Positions 51,953 through 61,770 are shown, numbered from the stretch's first letter. The stretch: 64,000 nt of DNA from Lachnospiraceae bacterium UBA4364 (GCA_002393955.1 DGSK01000037.1:1-64000); one strand, 5' to 3'. The notes: a model not told the origin generated them from the sequence alone. Made by a program: numbers and translations.

Positions 51953-52897
51953 GTGAGCAGGATCACAGTAGCGGGTATAACGCAGATTGAAACCATTGTC
52001 AATGTGGACGAGGTCCCGGTGCCTTATGTTTCATCAAGCAGCATGCCGAATACCATATTCACGGAAGCCGGGGGAGATGCCTTTAATGAAAGTCTTGCTT
52101 TCACCTGGCTTGGAGACGAAGTGAATTTTCTTTCCATAGTGGGGCGTAACCAGGATATGAGCGTGCTTAATCCCTCGGACAGAAAGGTTACGATTTCTAC
52201 CGAACACATACTCCCTATAGCTGAAGCTACAGCGACCCAGGTAATACTCTGCGGAAAGGACAGAAAGAAGCAGGTGTTTGAAGACATCAAGGATCTTCGT
52301 GATGTGGCATATGATATGTCCATGGTGACTCCGCTTATAGCATCTTCTGAACTTCTTGTTGTTGCGAATGCAAATTTCTGCAGGCCATTTTTGGATATAG
52401 CGGCAAAGTACAAGATACCTGTAGCGGTCAATATGCATACCTTTGAAAAGGAAAAGGAACAGTATAATGAGGATTTCCTTAAGGCGGCATCTATTCTTTA
52501 TGTTGATGATGACTGTGTGGAAGATGATCCTTTCGGCTTTATGAAGGAAGTGGCAGAGAAGTATGACATATCCGTTATGGTAATGGGCCAGGGAAATAAG
52601 GGGCTTATACTTTATGACAGGGACCAGAATATTCATGTGCATTATGACTGCGTAAAGACTAATGAAGTGGTGAACTCGGTTGGTGCCGGCAATGCACTGT
52701 TTGCTTGCTTCCTTCATTATTATGTGGAGACAAAAGATTCGGTAAATGCCATAAAGAATGCACTGCTCTTTGCTTCCTACAAGGTAGGTTTTATGGGAAC
52801 CTCAAATGGATTTATGACAGTGGATGAAGTGGCCCAGTGGAGGCGTCTGATATGGGGAATGGATAAGACTCCCGAAAAGATTGCGAATATTAATTAG
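51953..52897 (+). CDS. PfkB-family protein with Asn at the catalytic Asp position
   Basis: A 314-residue protein with the ribokinase fold (ITVAGITQIE at the start, AGGDAFNESLAFTWLG as first signature). The second signature normally reads DTxGAGDxF; here it is SVGAGNALFACF, so the general base Asp is Asn. Kinase activity is therefore doubtful; it may be a binding or regulatory protein, or use another residue. The GTG start is chosen because AGGAGGGG lies just before it. Single gene; its stop overlaps that of the convergent gene at 52894. Confidence 0.75.
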   Translation: MSRITVAGITQIETIVNVDEVPVPYVSSSSMPNTIFTEAGGDAFNESLAFTWLGDEVNFLSIVGRNQDMSVLNPSDRKVTISTEHILPIAEATATQVILCGKDRKKQVFEDIKDLRDVAYDMSMVTPLIASSELLVVANANFCRPFLDIAAKYKIPVAVNMHTFEKEKEQYNEDFLKAASILYVDDDCVEDDPFGFMKEVAEKYDISVMVMGQGNKGLILYDRDQNIHVHYDCVKTNEVVNSVGAGNALFACFLHYYVETKDSVNAIKNALLFASYKVGFMGTSNGFMTVDEVAQWRRLIWGMDKTPEKIANIN

Positions 52898-53505
52898 GTA
52901 TCAGGGGATGCTTTTTCCAGCATACGCATTATAGAGGGGGCTGTCAGACTGTTAAGACTGACAGCTTTTTCCTTGAGCGTATTAATTTTTTCCGGGGTAC
53001 CGGCTTTTTCATAAAGCCCGGCCAGCAGGGTATAACTGCCGAGGATATCACTTCCGGTGGAAATCGAGAATTCCAGGATTCTGATCGCCTCCTGCTCGCT
53101 GCCGTTTTCGGAAAGGTTTTCCGCAAAGCTCTGAAGTGACCTTACAAGAAGTGTATATCTTTCATCGCATTCCGAAAGTTCAGGGAGATTTGCGGCTCCG
53201 TATTTTAATTTAAGGTCTGTGTTGCTGATGCCGGTGAGATTAAGTATTTTTTTATCTTTAAGAAAAATAAGATTTCGCATGACTTCCTGCATTTTTGCTG
53301 ATTCATTGTATTTTATAAGGAACAGTTCTTCCGGGATCGTTATGTAGGGCAGGTCATCGATTGGCTGTCTTCTGGCTGAATTTGCCTCATTTTCCCGGCT
53401 TATAAAGGCTTCCATTTCATCTCTGCTTTTTTTTGCGGAGCGCTTGATGAACCAGAACAGCAAAATTACGAATATTACTACACTTGTCAAAACGGGCATT
53501 TTCAT
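52894..53505 (-). CDS. Hypothetical membrane-anchored protein, TPR-like
   Basis: A 203-residue protein with one N-terminal membrane segment (about 5-20, VLTSVVIFVILLFWFI) followed by Lys/Arg, placing the rest in the cytoplasm. The C-terminal half (about 115-200) has paired helices that look like tetratricopeptide repeats (GSEQEAIRILEFSI, SYTLLAGLYEKAGTPEKI). No named family recognised. Convergent and overlapping by four bases with the PfkB-like gene. Confidence 0.6.
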   Translation of the reverse strand: MKMPVLTSVVIFVILLFWFIKRSAKKSRDEMEAFISRENEANSARRQPIDDLPYITIPEELFLIKYNESAKMQEVMRNLIFLKDKKILNLTGISNTDLKLKYGAANLPELSECDERYTLLVRSLQSFAENLSENGSEQEAIRILEFSISTGSDILGSYTLLAGLYEKAGTPEKINTLKEKAVSLNSLTAPSIMRMLEKASPDT

Positions 53506-53565
53506 TTATAATTACCAAATTAGAAAAAATGACGATTTTTTAACATAAATTTTGGAGAAATTGCA

Positions 53566-53676
53566 ATGTTTAATATGCACAGTAACAAAGGACGCAAGGT
53601 GTTGAGGACTGTTTTAATAGTTATACTCGCTCTTGCGATGATATTACCGTCTATAGCGGCATACCTTTCTATGTAA
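53566..53676 (+). CDS. Small single-span membrane protein (36 aa)
   Basis: A 36-residue frame with a basic start (MHSNKGRKVLR) and one membrane helix (TVLIVILALAMILPSIAAYL). GGAG lies eight bases before the ATG. Tiny proteins of this build (DUF4044 or Prli42-like) are common in Bacillota and often missed by annotation; assignment to either family is tentative. Located upstream of the vanW gene. Confidence 0.6.
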   Translation: MFNMHSNKGRKVLRTVLIVILALAMILPSIAAYLSM

Positions 53677-53818
53677 AAGCAACGACTATATTTTAGACTT
53701 TTTTGTACTATAGTGCAAGGATGCACATGTATGGGGGTTAGCGTTTGTTGCATTCGGGGGACAGCAGAATACAACCTGTTCAACGGGACAGGCTGCAGTT
53801 TCAAGGCGAGGTGTGATA

Positions 53819-55414
53819 ATGAAGACTAATCTGAAAAAAACAATTATTTTTACTATGATGACTGCCGCATTCCTGGCAATAGCCGGGAGTTTTGGCATGT
53901 TTGACGACCTGCAGGGGATAAAGGCAGATGCGGGTGAGATTGTAAGGGGAACACTTACATTTTTGCCGCCGGATGACGGGGAAGATGATGAGGATGAAAA
54001 GAGCGACAGCAAGATTTTCCCCGGGGTACATATCGATGATATAGATGTATCCGGGATGACAGAGGATGAGGCAAGGACAGCTGTTGAGGATTACATTGCA
54101 CAGCTTTCCGCAAGCCAGGTTACGCTGGTAGTTGCGCAGGATACGGAAGTTCCCGTTACCGTCGCTGACTTGTCACCTGTATGGAGTAATCCGGAGGTGG
54201 TTTCGCAGGCGGCTGAGAATACCACGGACGGAAATGTTATCGCAAGATACAAGATGAAAAAGGATATAGAGCATAACGGCCTGAATTTCCCTTTGGAGAT
54301 CACATTTGATGATGCTGCTCTCTCCGCTTACCTTGAGGAAAACTGCTCCATATACGATATACCGGTTGAGAATCCTACTCTTGTCAGGGAAGGCAATGAC
54401 TTTACGATCATTAATGGTGAAGGCGGGCAGGGGCTGGATATTCCTGCTGCCGTTGCACAGCTTGAGGAAGAATTCTATGCAGACTACAGGGCAGGGCAGA
54501 CTACGATAAAACTGCCTGTTGTGGCGACAGAGCCGGATACATCCGTAGAGGATCTTGCTAAGGTTCATGATCTTCTGGGTTCATTTACTACAAGCTATTC
54601 ATCATCCGGAAGCAACAGGAGCGGTAATGTGGCTAACGGCTGCAGGCTTATAAACGGCACTGTTCTTTATCCCGGGGAAGAGTTTTCCGCATATGAGACT
54701 ATCAAGCCATTTACTGAAGAAAACGGTTATTTTCTTGCCGGATCCTATTTAAACGGACAGGTGGTTGAGAGCCTTGGCGGCGGTATCTGTCAGGTGTCAT
54801 CCACTCTGTATAATGCTGTACTTAGGGCTGAGCTTCAGGTGGTTGAGAGAAACAGCCATTCCATGGTAGTTAATTATGTTGATAAATCTGCTGATGCCGC
54901 TATAGCTGAGTCATCAGGAAAGGATTTCAGATTTGTAAATAATACGGATTATCCTATTTATATAGAGGGATATACAGAGAATAAAAAGATCACTTTCAAT
55001 ATCTATGGCGTAGAGACCAGGGATCCGGGCAGGAAAGTTGAGTTTGAAAGCGAGATCGTTACTGAGACTGTTCCCGATCATGAGGATATAGTTGCAGATG
55101 CCTCACAGCCTATAGGATATGTAAGTGCAACATCTGCTCATATAGGATATACTGCAAAGCTCTGGAAGATAGTCTATGAAAACGGCGTGGAAGTCAGCCG
55201 TGAGGTGGTTAATAACAGTACTTATAAGGCAACTCCCAGAACTGCGGTTGTGGGTATAGCTTCAGCCAATCCCGAGTATACAGCGGCTATGCAGGCGGCT
55301 ATAGCGACAGGAAGTATCGATAACTGTAAGGCCATGGCGGCACAGCTCAATGAAATGGCAGCTGCCGCAGCAGCACAGGCTGCGATGGACCAGAGTGCCT
55401 CTGTGGATCCCTGA
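53819..55414 (+). CDS. VanW-family cell-wall protein
   Basis: A 531-residue exported protein: N-terminal hydrophobic segment (about 6-25), an acidic stretch, a peptidoglycan-binding-like region (about 65-230; PGVHIDDIDVSGMTEDEAR), and the VanW domain (about 245-400; SGNVANGCRLINGTVLYPGEEFS, then GGGICQVSSTLYNAVLRA). The tail is Ala-rich. GAGG precedes the ATG at 53819. VanW proteins are linked to the cell wall, with unclear chemistry; presence does not imply vancomycin resistance. The stop overlaps the next start by one base (TGATG). Confidence 0.85.
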   Translation: MKTNLKKTIIFTMMTAAFLAIAGSFGMFDDLQGIKADAGEIVRGTLTFLPPDDGEDDEDEKSDSKIFPGVHIDDIDVSGMTEDEARTAVEDYIAQLSASQVTLVVAQDTEVPVTVADLSPVWSNPEVVSQAAENTTDGNVIARYKMKKDIEHNGLNFPLEITFDDAALSAYLEENCSIYDIPVENPTLVREGNDFTIINGEGGQGLDIPAAVAQLEEEFYADYRAGQTTIKLPVVATEPDTSVEDLAKVHDLLGSFTTSYSSSGSNRSGNVANGCRLINGTVLYPGEEFSAYETIKPFTEENGYFLAGSYLNGQVVESLGGGICQVSSTLYNAVLRAELQVVERNSHSMVVNYVDKSADAAIAESSGKDFRFVNNTDYPIYIEGYTENKKITFNIYGVETRDPGRKVEFESEIVTETVPDHEDIVADASQPIGYVSATSAHIGYTAKLWKIVYENGVEVSREVVNNSTYKATPRTAVVGIASANPEYTAAMQAAIATGSIDNCKAMAAQLNEMAAAAAAQAAMDQSASVDP

Positions 55415-55995
55415 TGCAGCGCCACGAGGATTTATCCGAAAATGATGCAAAGTCTGCAGCCGGTTGTGACATTGTTGTTTACGGTTACGCGGCTCTGCCT
55501 GCCACTATTGATCTGCTGACCACTGAATATGGCCGGGTAGCGGAAGTTTTGGGGCAGGTGTATGCAGACAGGATAAAGTACAATGTCAGGGTCTGCATGG
55601 ATGAATTTGCTGCTTATGAAGAGGCGGTATTGTCTGCTGTGAAAACGGAAGACTCCGAGACCGTGATATGGAAGTGTGGAGTTGATGGCATCTATGGCGC
55701 GCTGTGGCACATGACGGCAGCATCGCATATCGGAATGCACATTGATGTGAGAAGCATTCCGTTACGGCAGGAAAGCATAGAGCTGTGTAACATGTTTGAC
55801 CTGAATCCGTACAGGCTGAAAAGCGACGGCTGTATGGTGCTTACATCCCACTGTGGTGCAAGAACCGTTGAAATCATAAGCAGGGCGGCGGATGGAAAGA
55901 TTCCCTGTGTGATCGCAGGTTATACATTAAAAGGAAAAGAAAAGCTTTTGATCAATAAAGACGAGGTACAATACCTTACAAAGCCGGAAGGCTGA
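55414..55995 (+). CDS. AIR-synthase-related C-terminal domain protein (HypE-like)
   Basis: A 193-residue protein. From about residue 70 it resembles the C-terminal domain of AIR synthase/hydrogenase maturation factor HypE (VDGIYGALWHMTAASHIGMHI, DLNPYRLKSDGCMVLTS). The N-terminal ATP-binding half of those enzymes is absent, so it is a stand-alone half-domain. Its start overlaps the vanW stop, implying translational coupling. It precedes an Lrp regulator and an aminotransferase by 29 bases, so it may be part of that operon. Reaction unknown. Confidence 0.65.
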   Translation: MQRHEDLSENDAKSAAGCDIVVYGYAALPATIDLLTTEYGRVAEVLGQVYADRIKYNVRVCMDEFAAYEEAVLSAVKTEDSETVIWKCGVDGIYGALWHMTAASHIGMHIDVRSIPLRQESIELCNMFDLNPYRLKSDGCMVLTSHCGARTVEIISRAADGKIPCVIAGYTLKGKEKLLINKDEVQYLTKPEG

Positions 55996-56024
55996 AAGAA
56001 AGCGAAAGCCAATGGAGGCACAAT

Positions 56025-56510
56025 ATGCTGAGAGATGAGATATTATCAACTATTGAAAAGAACAGCCGCGTTGATATAGCAGAGCTGGCTGTAAGGCTCG
56101 GAAGCGAGGAGGAAGTCATCGCTGAAGAGATGAGCAAAATGGAGGAAGAGGGTGTCATCTGCGGCTATCATACCATGATAGACTGGGAAAAGACCGGCAT
56201 GGAGAAAGTGACTGCGCTCATAGAAGTAAATGTTACGCTTCAGCGCGGACAGGGTTTTGACGGCATTGCAGAACACATTTATAAATATCCTGAAGTAAAG
56301 AGCGTTTATCTTATAAGCGGTGGATATGACCTGCTTGTTACCATAGAAGGAAAGTCCATAAAGGAAGTATCCTCGTTTGTACATTCAAAGCTTTCGACCA
56401 TGGAAAATGTCCTTAGTACTTCAACGCATTTTATTTTAAAGAAATACAAGGATCATGGTACTATCATGGCTAAGAAGCCTGAAGACGAAAGGCAGCTGGT
56501 TACACCATGA
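56025..56510 (+). CDS. Lrp/AsnC-family regulator
   Basis: A 161-residue transcription factor with a helix-turn-helix (IEKNSRVDIAELAVRLGSEE) and the Lrp ligand-sensing domain (VKSVYLISGGYDLLVTIEG). It overlaps the aminotransferase start by four bases (ATGA) and is probably co-expressed with it, sensing a related amino acid. Confidence 0.92.
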   Translation: MLRDEILSTIEKNSRVDIAELAVRLGSEEEVIAEEMSKMEEEGVICGYHTMIDWEKTGMEKVTALIEVNVTLQRGQGFDGIAEHIYKYPEVKSVYLISGGYDLLVTIEGKSIKEVSSFVHSKLSTMENVLSTSTHFILKKYKDHGTIMAKKPEDERQLVTP

Positions 56511-57679
56511 GAAATCCCCTTAATAAAAAAGTAGAGAGCATCAAGCCTTCCGGAATAAGGAAGTTCTTTGACATTGTAAGCGAGATGAAGGACGCTATCT
56601 CACTGGGTGTGGGTGAGCCTGATTTTGATACGCCATGGCATGTAAGGGAAGAGGGTATATATTCCCTTGAAAAAGGCCGTACTTTTTATACATCCAATGC
56701 AGGACTTAAAGATCTCAAGAATGAGATATCCGCATATGTAAAGCGGAAACTCGGCGTTGTATATGATCCGGACAGTGAGGTGTTCGTTACTGTTGGCGGA
56801 TCGGAAGGCATAGATATGGCGCTTCGCGCCATGCTGGATCCCGGGGATGAGGTGCTTATACCGCAGCCCTGTTATGTTTCGTATGATCCCTGCACAGTGC
56901 TTGCAGGCGGTGTTCCCGTATTCATTAATCTTAAAGCAGAGAATGATTTCAGGCTGACCGCGGCAGAACTGGAAGAAGCCATAACGGAAAAGACCAAGCT
57001 TCTTATACTTCCGTTCCCTAATAATCCTACCGGAGCTGTACTGGAACGTAAGGATCTGGAAGAGATTGCCAAGGTAGTGGAAAAGCATGATATCTTTGTC
57101 CTTACGGATGAGATATACTGTGAGCTTTATTATAAAGATGATTATGCTTCCATCATACAGATGCCGGGCATGAAGGAGAGAACTGTATATATTAACGGAT
57201 TCTCCAAAGCATATGCCATGACAGGATGGAGGATGGGATATGTCTGTGCTCCGGCGGTGATCCTTAAGCAGATGCTTAAGATCCATCAGTTCGCCATAAT
57301 GTGTGCGCCGACCACATCACAGTATGCGGCCATAGAGGCACTGAAAAACGGTGATGAGGATGTGCGCATGATGCGTGATGCCTATAACCAGAGGCGAAGG
57401 TATCTTATGCACGCTTTCAAGCAGATGGGGCTGCCCTGCTTTGAACCCTTTGGTGCTTTTTATGTATTCCCTTGCATAAAAGAATTCGGAATGACCTCCG
57501 AGGAATTTGCTACCAGACTTCTTGAGGAAGAGAAAGTGGCTGTAGTGCCTGGAACGGCTTTTGGCGACTGCGGGGAAGGGTATCTCAGAATATCCTATGC
57601 CTATTCAATAGACAACCTGAAAGTTGCCATAGGCAGGATCGAGAGGTTTGTGGGCAGACTCAAAGATGAAAAGAAATGA
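56507..57679 (+). CDS. Class I/II PLP-dependent aminotransferase
   Basis: A 390-residue enzyme of the aspartate aminotransferase superfamily: GVGEPDFDTP, FPNNPTGAV, TDEIY, and the Schiff-base Lys in NGFSKAYAMTGWRMGY, plus the C-terminal Arg in YLRISYA. Substrate cannot be read from sequence; aspartate, aromatic or branched-chain amino acids are possible. Translationally coupled to the Lrp-type regulator upstream and closed by a terminator at 57725. Confidence 0.93.
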   Translation: MRNPLNKKVESIKPSGIRKFFDIVSEMKDAISLGVGEPDFDTPWHVREEGIYSLEKGRTFYTSNAGLKDLKNEISAYVKRKLGVVYDPDSEVFVTVGGSEGIDMALRAMLDPGDEVLIPQPCYVSYDPCTVLAGGVPVFINLKAENDFRLTAAELEEAITEKTKLLILPFPNNPTGAVLERKDLEEIAKVVEKHDIFVLTDEIYCELYYKDDYASIIQMPGMKERTVYINGFSKAYAMTGWRMGYVCAPAVILKQMLKIHQFAIMCAPTTSQYAAIEALKNGDEDVRMMRDAYNQRRRYLMHAFKQMGLPCFEPFGAFYVFPCIKEFGMTSEEFATRLLEEEKVAVVPGTAFGDCGEGYLRISYAYSIDNLKVAIGRIERFVGRLKDEKK

Positions 57680-57724
57680 TCGGTCAGATCAATAGTAACA
57701 GGAAGAGATAGAGATTTATTTAAG

Positions 57725-57751
57725 AAAAGCGGCTTTTGACGGCCGCTTTTT
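57725..57751. terminator. Terminator between the aminotransferase and trxB
   Basis: AAAAGCGGC / GCCGCTTTT stem with T run, and A run on the other side, so active in both directions. Confidence 0.85.
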
Positions 57752-57825
57752 ATGCGCAATGATGGAGGTATGTGTACACCCTGCTGTTTATGTGAGAGTG
57801 TGACAGCATGTATATGTCATGATGT

Positions 57826-58731
57826 TTACCCACAGTATGCCACTGCTGCGAGGGCTGCCACTGCACCGTCTGCGGCAGCGGTGGTAAGCTGCCTTACTGA
57901 TTTTGTGCGGCAGTCGCCGGCTGCAAATATGCCTTTTGTGGCAGTTCTGCAGTCCTCGCCGGCTGTGATGTATCCTTTTTCATCGAGAGTTACAAAATCT
58001 GCAAAGGCTTTATTATCGGGGATCTGTCCGATTGCGATAAAAAGTCCTTCAATCTCCAGTTTGCTCTTATTATGGTTCAGCTTGTTTTCCAGCTCGATAT
58101 ATTCCAGGTCACCGTTACCGCCCAGGGCGGTGATGGTGGAGTTAAGTACAAATTCAACATTATCTTTTGCTTTTAGCTTTGCAACTTCTTTTGCGTCTGC
58201 TCTGAAAGTGTCGCGTCTGTGTATCAGATAGACCTTGCGGCAATAGTTTGAGAGGAAGAAGGCGTCTTCTATAGCTGTATTTCCGCCGCCGTTTACTGCC
58301 ACGATGCTGTCTTTAAAGAAAGCGCCGTCGCAGGTGGCACAGTAGGATACTCCGCAGCCTGTAAATTCTTCTTCGTTTTCAAGGTCCAGATGTCTGTTTT
58401 TAGCGCCTGTGGCTAATATGATTGCAAGGCATTCCCTGTCGCCGGCAGTGGTGTGCAGAGTTTTTACCTTTCCTTCTTTGATTTCAAGCCCTGTCACTTT
58501 TGCGTTTTCTATCACAGCCCCAAGGCTCTCTGCCTGGTCCTTTAATCCGTTTGCAAACTCAAGGCCGGAGATATTTTTTATACCCGGGTAATTTTCTATT
58601 TCGGGGGTATTGATTATCTGTCCGCCGCAGTTGTCAGCTTCTATTACAAGGACATTCTTGCCGGCGCGCCTTGCATATATAGCGGCCGTAAGCCCTGCTG
58701 TACCGCCTCCGACTATGATTATATCTTTCAT
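57826..58731 (-). CDS. trxB: Thioredoxin reductase
   Basis: A 301-residue flavoprotein that reduces thioredoxin with NADPH. It shows the FAD-binding GGGTAGLTAAIYARRAG, the redox pair in CATCDG, the nucleotide-binding GGGNTAIEDA and the C-terminal GIFAAGDC. The ATG at 58731 has AGGAGGT in front; a longer frame upstream lacks one. Monocistronic. In the pyridine-nucleotide site, NGGGNTAIED differs slightly from the usual GGGDSA. Confidence 0.93.
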   Translation of the reverse strand: MKDIIIVGGGTAGLTAAIYARRAGKNVLVIEADNCGGQIINTPEIENYPGIKNISGLEFANGLKDQAESLGAVIENAKVTGLEIKEGKVKTLHTTAGDRECLAIILATGAKNRHLDLENEEEFTGCGVSYCATCDGAFFKDSIVAVNGGGNTAIEDAFFLSNYCRKVYLIHRRDTFRADAKEVAKLKAKDNVEFVLNSTITALGGNGDLEYIELENKLNHNKSKLEIEGLFIAIGQIPDNKAFADFVTLDEKGYITAGEDCRTATKGIFAAGDCRTKSVRQLTTAAADGAVAALAAVAYCG

Positions 58732-59049
58732 AAGATACCTCCTCGTAATCAATTCTAAATCATCCCATACCGGTATTTGATCCGTTATGCCCGCAAATAT
58801 ACTGTACCCCAAAAAACAACAGTTCAATTTTAACACAATTGTGCCATGGATAGGTATAAAAGTTGCCAAACAACCTAGGGTGTGGTAAAGTTGTTAACGC
58901 ATGATTTTACAAAATAGGATAATTGTACCCTGATATGTACGAATAAAGTGCCGGTATCGTTTTAACTGCCTTTTTTAAGGCTTGCGGAATAGAACGGAAT
59001 GGGCTGTCGGTGGCGGGGCGTTTTAACAAGTAAATTTTAAGCAGCGGAG

Positions 59050-61770
59050 ATGTCTGATTTGCTTTACAATCTGATAATAAAACCTATTGAATATCTTATA
59101 GAAACCATCTTCTGGGTAATGTATTCCTTTTTCGGCAATGCAGGCGTGGCTATTATTGCGGTGAGCCTTACGGTCAGCACACTGGTGCTCCCTCTTTACC
59201 TGCGCTCCGATGCCATACAGGAAAGCGAACAGAAAAAACAGAAAGCCATGGAAAAGTGGCTTAAGCATATCAGGAAGTTTTTCAAAGGTGACGAACGTTA
59301 CATGATAGAGAACGCATATTACAGGGAGATGGATTACCGTCCGCTGTACGCGCTGCGCAGTGCATTTTCCCTTCTTCTGCAGATCCCGTTCTTTATCGCA
59401 GGATATCACTATCTGTCTACGCTTTCACTGCTTTCGGGGATTAGCTTCGGCCCCATAGCCGATCTGGGCAGGCCGGATGGACTGATAGCCCTCGGCGTGG
59501 CCCACATAAATCTTCTGCCAATACTTATGACAGTGATAAACTGTGTGTCCGGCTTTGTATATACAAGAGATCTTCCCCTGCGGGCAAAGCTGCAGATATA
59601 TGTTCTGGCATCTGTTTTCCTGGTGCTTCTGTACCGGAGCCCGTCAGGTCTTGTCCTGTACTGGACCATGAACAATCTTTATTCATTGTGCAAAAATATA
59701 GTTATGAAGCATATAAAGAATCCGGCAGGGTTTCTCGGGATACTGCTTAGCGGTATTTCTGTGGCATTCGTCCTGTATCTTTTAATATCCGGCAAGATGT
59801 ATAATTCATGGTTCGGAAGACAGGGACGGGATTATGAAGCTTTTCTCATATGGTTTGTGCTTATCTGTGTGTTTAATTCACCTCTTGTACTGTTTTTGTG
59901 GAAAAAGAAGCATACGGTAAAGCAGGATGGTACAGTGACGTCAAAGTCGCTTCCTGTGCTGTTAGAGATTGCGCTCGCACTGTTTTGCGGTGTGTATATC
60001 CCGCTGTCGGTGATATCCGCATCTCCGGTGGATTTTGTGAATGTCTATAATTATATGTCCCCACTTCACTATGTGTTTACCACGGGCGTGATGTTTGCCG
60101 GAGTATTCATCGTGTGGGGAGGCATTATTCTTTATATTTCCGATAAAAGGGGCAAGGACATATACAGCCTGATATTATTTGTGCTTCTCCTTATGTTTAT
60201 AGCAAACTTTATGCTGGTAAAGCCGGATATAGGTACTATTTCAAATGAGCTTTCCTTTGATCATATTCCGAAATACGGGAAAGTGCTGCGCGTAGCCAAT
60301 CTTCTTATGGCCGGAGGCATTGCAGGGGCTTCGTTTGTTCTCTGGAAGTTTCGCAGGAACTGGATGAAATATATCGTCATTGTCGTTATACTTTCCCTGT
60401 TAGGAATATGCACAGTCAATATGTCGAAGACCGGAGCAGAATTAAAGCGTATAGTTGAAGTAAAAGAAGAAGCTGCGGCTGAAGCAGACCTTACCATCCC
60501 GCTTTCAAAGGAAGGAAAAAATGTGGTGGTAATAATGCTGGACAGGGCGATAGGTGCATATATACCGTACCTGTTTGCTGAAAAGCCTGAGCTTAGAAAT
60601 CAGTATGACGGTTTCGTATATTACCCCAATACGGTTTCATACGGGCAGACTACCAGTTATGGGTCGCCGGCCCTGTATGGAGGATATGATTATTCGGCAG
60701 CGGCGCTTAATGCAAGGGATGATGTGAAGCTGCGGGATAAGCAGAACGAGGCGATAACACTGCTGCCGAGACTCCTGGGAGAGGAGGGCTACCGTGTGAC
60801 TACCTGGGATCCGCCGTATGCTAACTACTGCATCCCGTCAGATCTGTCGGTTTTTGATGAATATCCATATGTAAATGCCGTAAATGTGGAGGGCAGATAT
60901 ACGCCTTCCATAGGGCAGGAAAATTATCTGGCAATGATAGAGAGGAATTTTTTCTTCTATAGCATTTTCAAAGTGGTGCCCGCCATGCTGCAGGACGAGG
61001 TTTATGACAGCGGCGAGTACATGGCAGCAGCGCCCCTGGCCGCAAACAATGATTTCCTGAAAGCGTGGGAAGTGCTGGAACACATGCCGGAGGTTACCGT
61101 TACCGAAGGCGTGACGGGAAATACCCTGTTTATGATGGATAACAATACTACCCACGCACCTGCCATACTCCAGCTCCCGGATTATACACCGGCAGAGACT
61201 GTTGATAATACCGGATTTGCAGGCTGGGATGAGAATCCGGTGCTTGACGGCAAAGTGCTGGATTACGGGACAGATAACCGAAAATACGGCATATCCCATT
61301 ATCACTGCAATATGGCGGCTATAATGTCTTTGGGTAGGTGGTTTGACAAACTCCGTGAGGAGGGAGTTTATGACAATACCAGGATAATAATCGTGGCAGA
61401 CCACGGAAGGGCGTTAGGACAGTTTGAGGATATGCTTTTCCTTGAAGAGCTGGATGTGGAGGGCGTTAATGCCCTGTTTATGGTAAAGGATTTCGGGGCA
61501 ACCGGCTTTGTTACGGATGATTCCTTTAAGACTAATGCAGAGACACCGGTAATGGCATTGGAGGGGCTGATCGAAGATCCTGTCAACCCGTACACGGGCA
61601 ATGCCATTGTTTCACACAGTGGCGAAGGCGCGGATATTATATGCGCCATGGATACCAAAGTGCAGGGAAATGAGGATACCAGACTCTGGCCATATGATGC
61701 ATTCTGGTATCATGTGGAGGATAATATCCTGGATCCGGAATGCTGGACGGAGATCTTTCCGGAGCAGTAG
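59050..61770 (+). CDS. Fusion of a YidC/Oxa1-like domain with an alkaline-phosphatase-superfamily domain
   Basis: A 906-residue polytopic membrane protein. Residues about 1-225 resemble YidC/Oxa1 insertases (LLQIPFFIAGYHYL, SPSGLVLYWTMNNLYSLCKN). Residues about 230-475 hold further membrane spans. Residues about 488-906 form an extracytoplasmic sulfatase/LTA-synthase-like domain: VVVIMLDRAIGA (first metal-site Asp, about 497), a Thr/Ser-rich nucleophile region near 533-538, and IIIVADHGRALG (metal-binding Asp-His near 784). It could add or hydrolyse phosphoglycerol or other phospho-groups on wall polymers. GCGGAG touches the ATG at 59050, so the TTG at 59059 is a possible start. Confidence 0.8.
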   Translation: MSDLLYNLIIKPIEYLIETIFWVMYSFFGNAGVAIIAVSLTVSTLVLPLYLRSDAIQESEQKKQKAMEKWLKHIRKFFKGDERYMIENAYYREMDYRPLYALRSAFSLLLQIPFFIAGYHYLSTLSLLSGISFGPIADLGRPDGLIALGVAHINLLPILMTVINCVSGFVYTRDLPLRAKLQIYVLASVFLVLLYRSPSGLVLYWTMNNLYSLCKNIVMKHIKNPAGFLGILLSGISVAFVLYLLISGKMYNSWFGRQGRDYEAFLIWFVLICVFNSPLVLFLWKKKHTVKQDGTVTSKSLPVLLEIALALFCGVYIPLSVISASPVDFVNVYNYMSPLHYVFTTGVMFAGVFIVWGGIILYISDKRGKDIYSLILFVLLLMFIANFMLVKPDIGTISNELSFDHIPKYGKVLRVANLLMAGGIAGASFVLWKFRRNWMKYIVIVVILSLLGICTVNMSKTGAELKRIVEVKEEAAAEADLTIPLSKEGKNVVVIMLDRAIGAYIPYLFAEKPELRNQYDGFVYYPNTVSYGQTTSYGSPALYGGYDYSAAALNARDDVKLRDKQNEAITLLPRLLGEEGYRVTTWDPPYANYCIPSDLSVFDEYPYVNAVNVEGRYTPSIGQENYLAMIERNFFFYSIFKVVPAMLQDEVYDSGEYMAAAPLAANNDFLKAWEVLEHMPEVTVTEGVTGNTLFMMDNNTTHAPAILQLPDYTPAETVDNTGFAGWDENPVLDGKVLDYGTDNRKYGISHYHCNMAAIMSLGRWFDKLREEGVYDNTRIIIVADHGRALGQFEDMLFLEELDVEGVNALFMVKDFGATGFVTDDSFKTNAETPVMALEGLIEDPVNPYTGNAIVSHSGEGADIICAMDTKVQGNEDTRLWPYDAFWYHVEDNILDPECWTEIFPEQ

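Noticed and set aside
53819..55414. Vancomycin resistance locus
   Set aside because: A VanW-family gene alone is common in Bacillota; no vanA/vanH/vanX-type genes are present.
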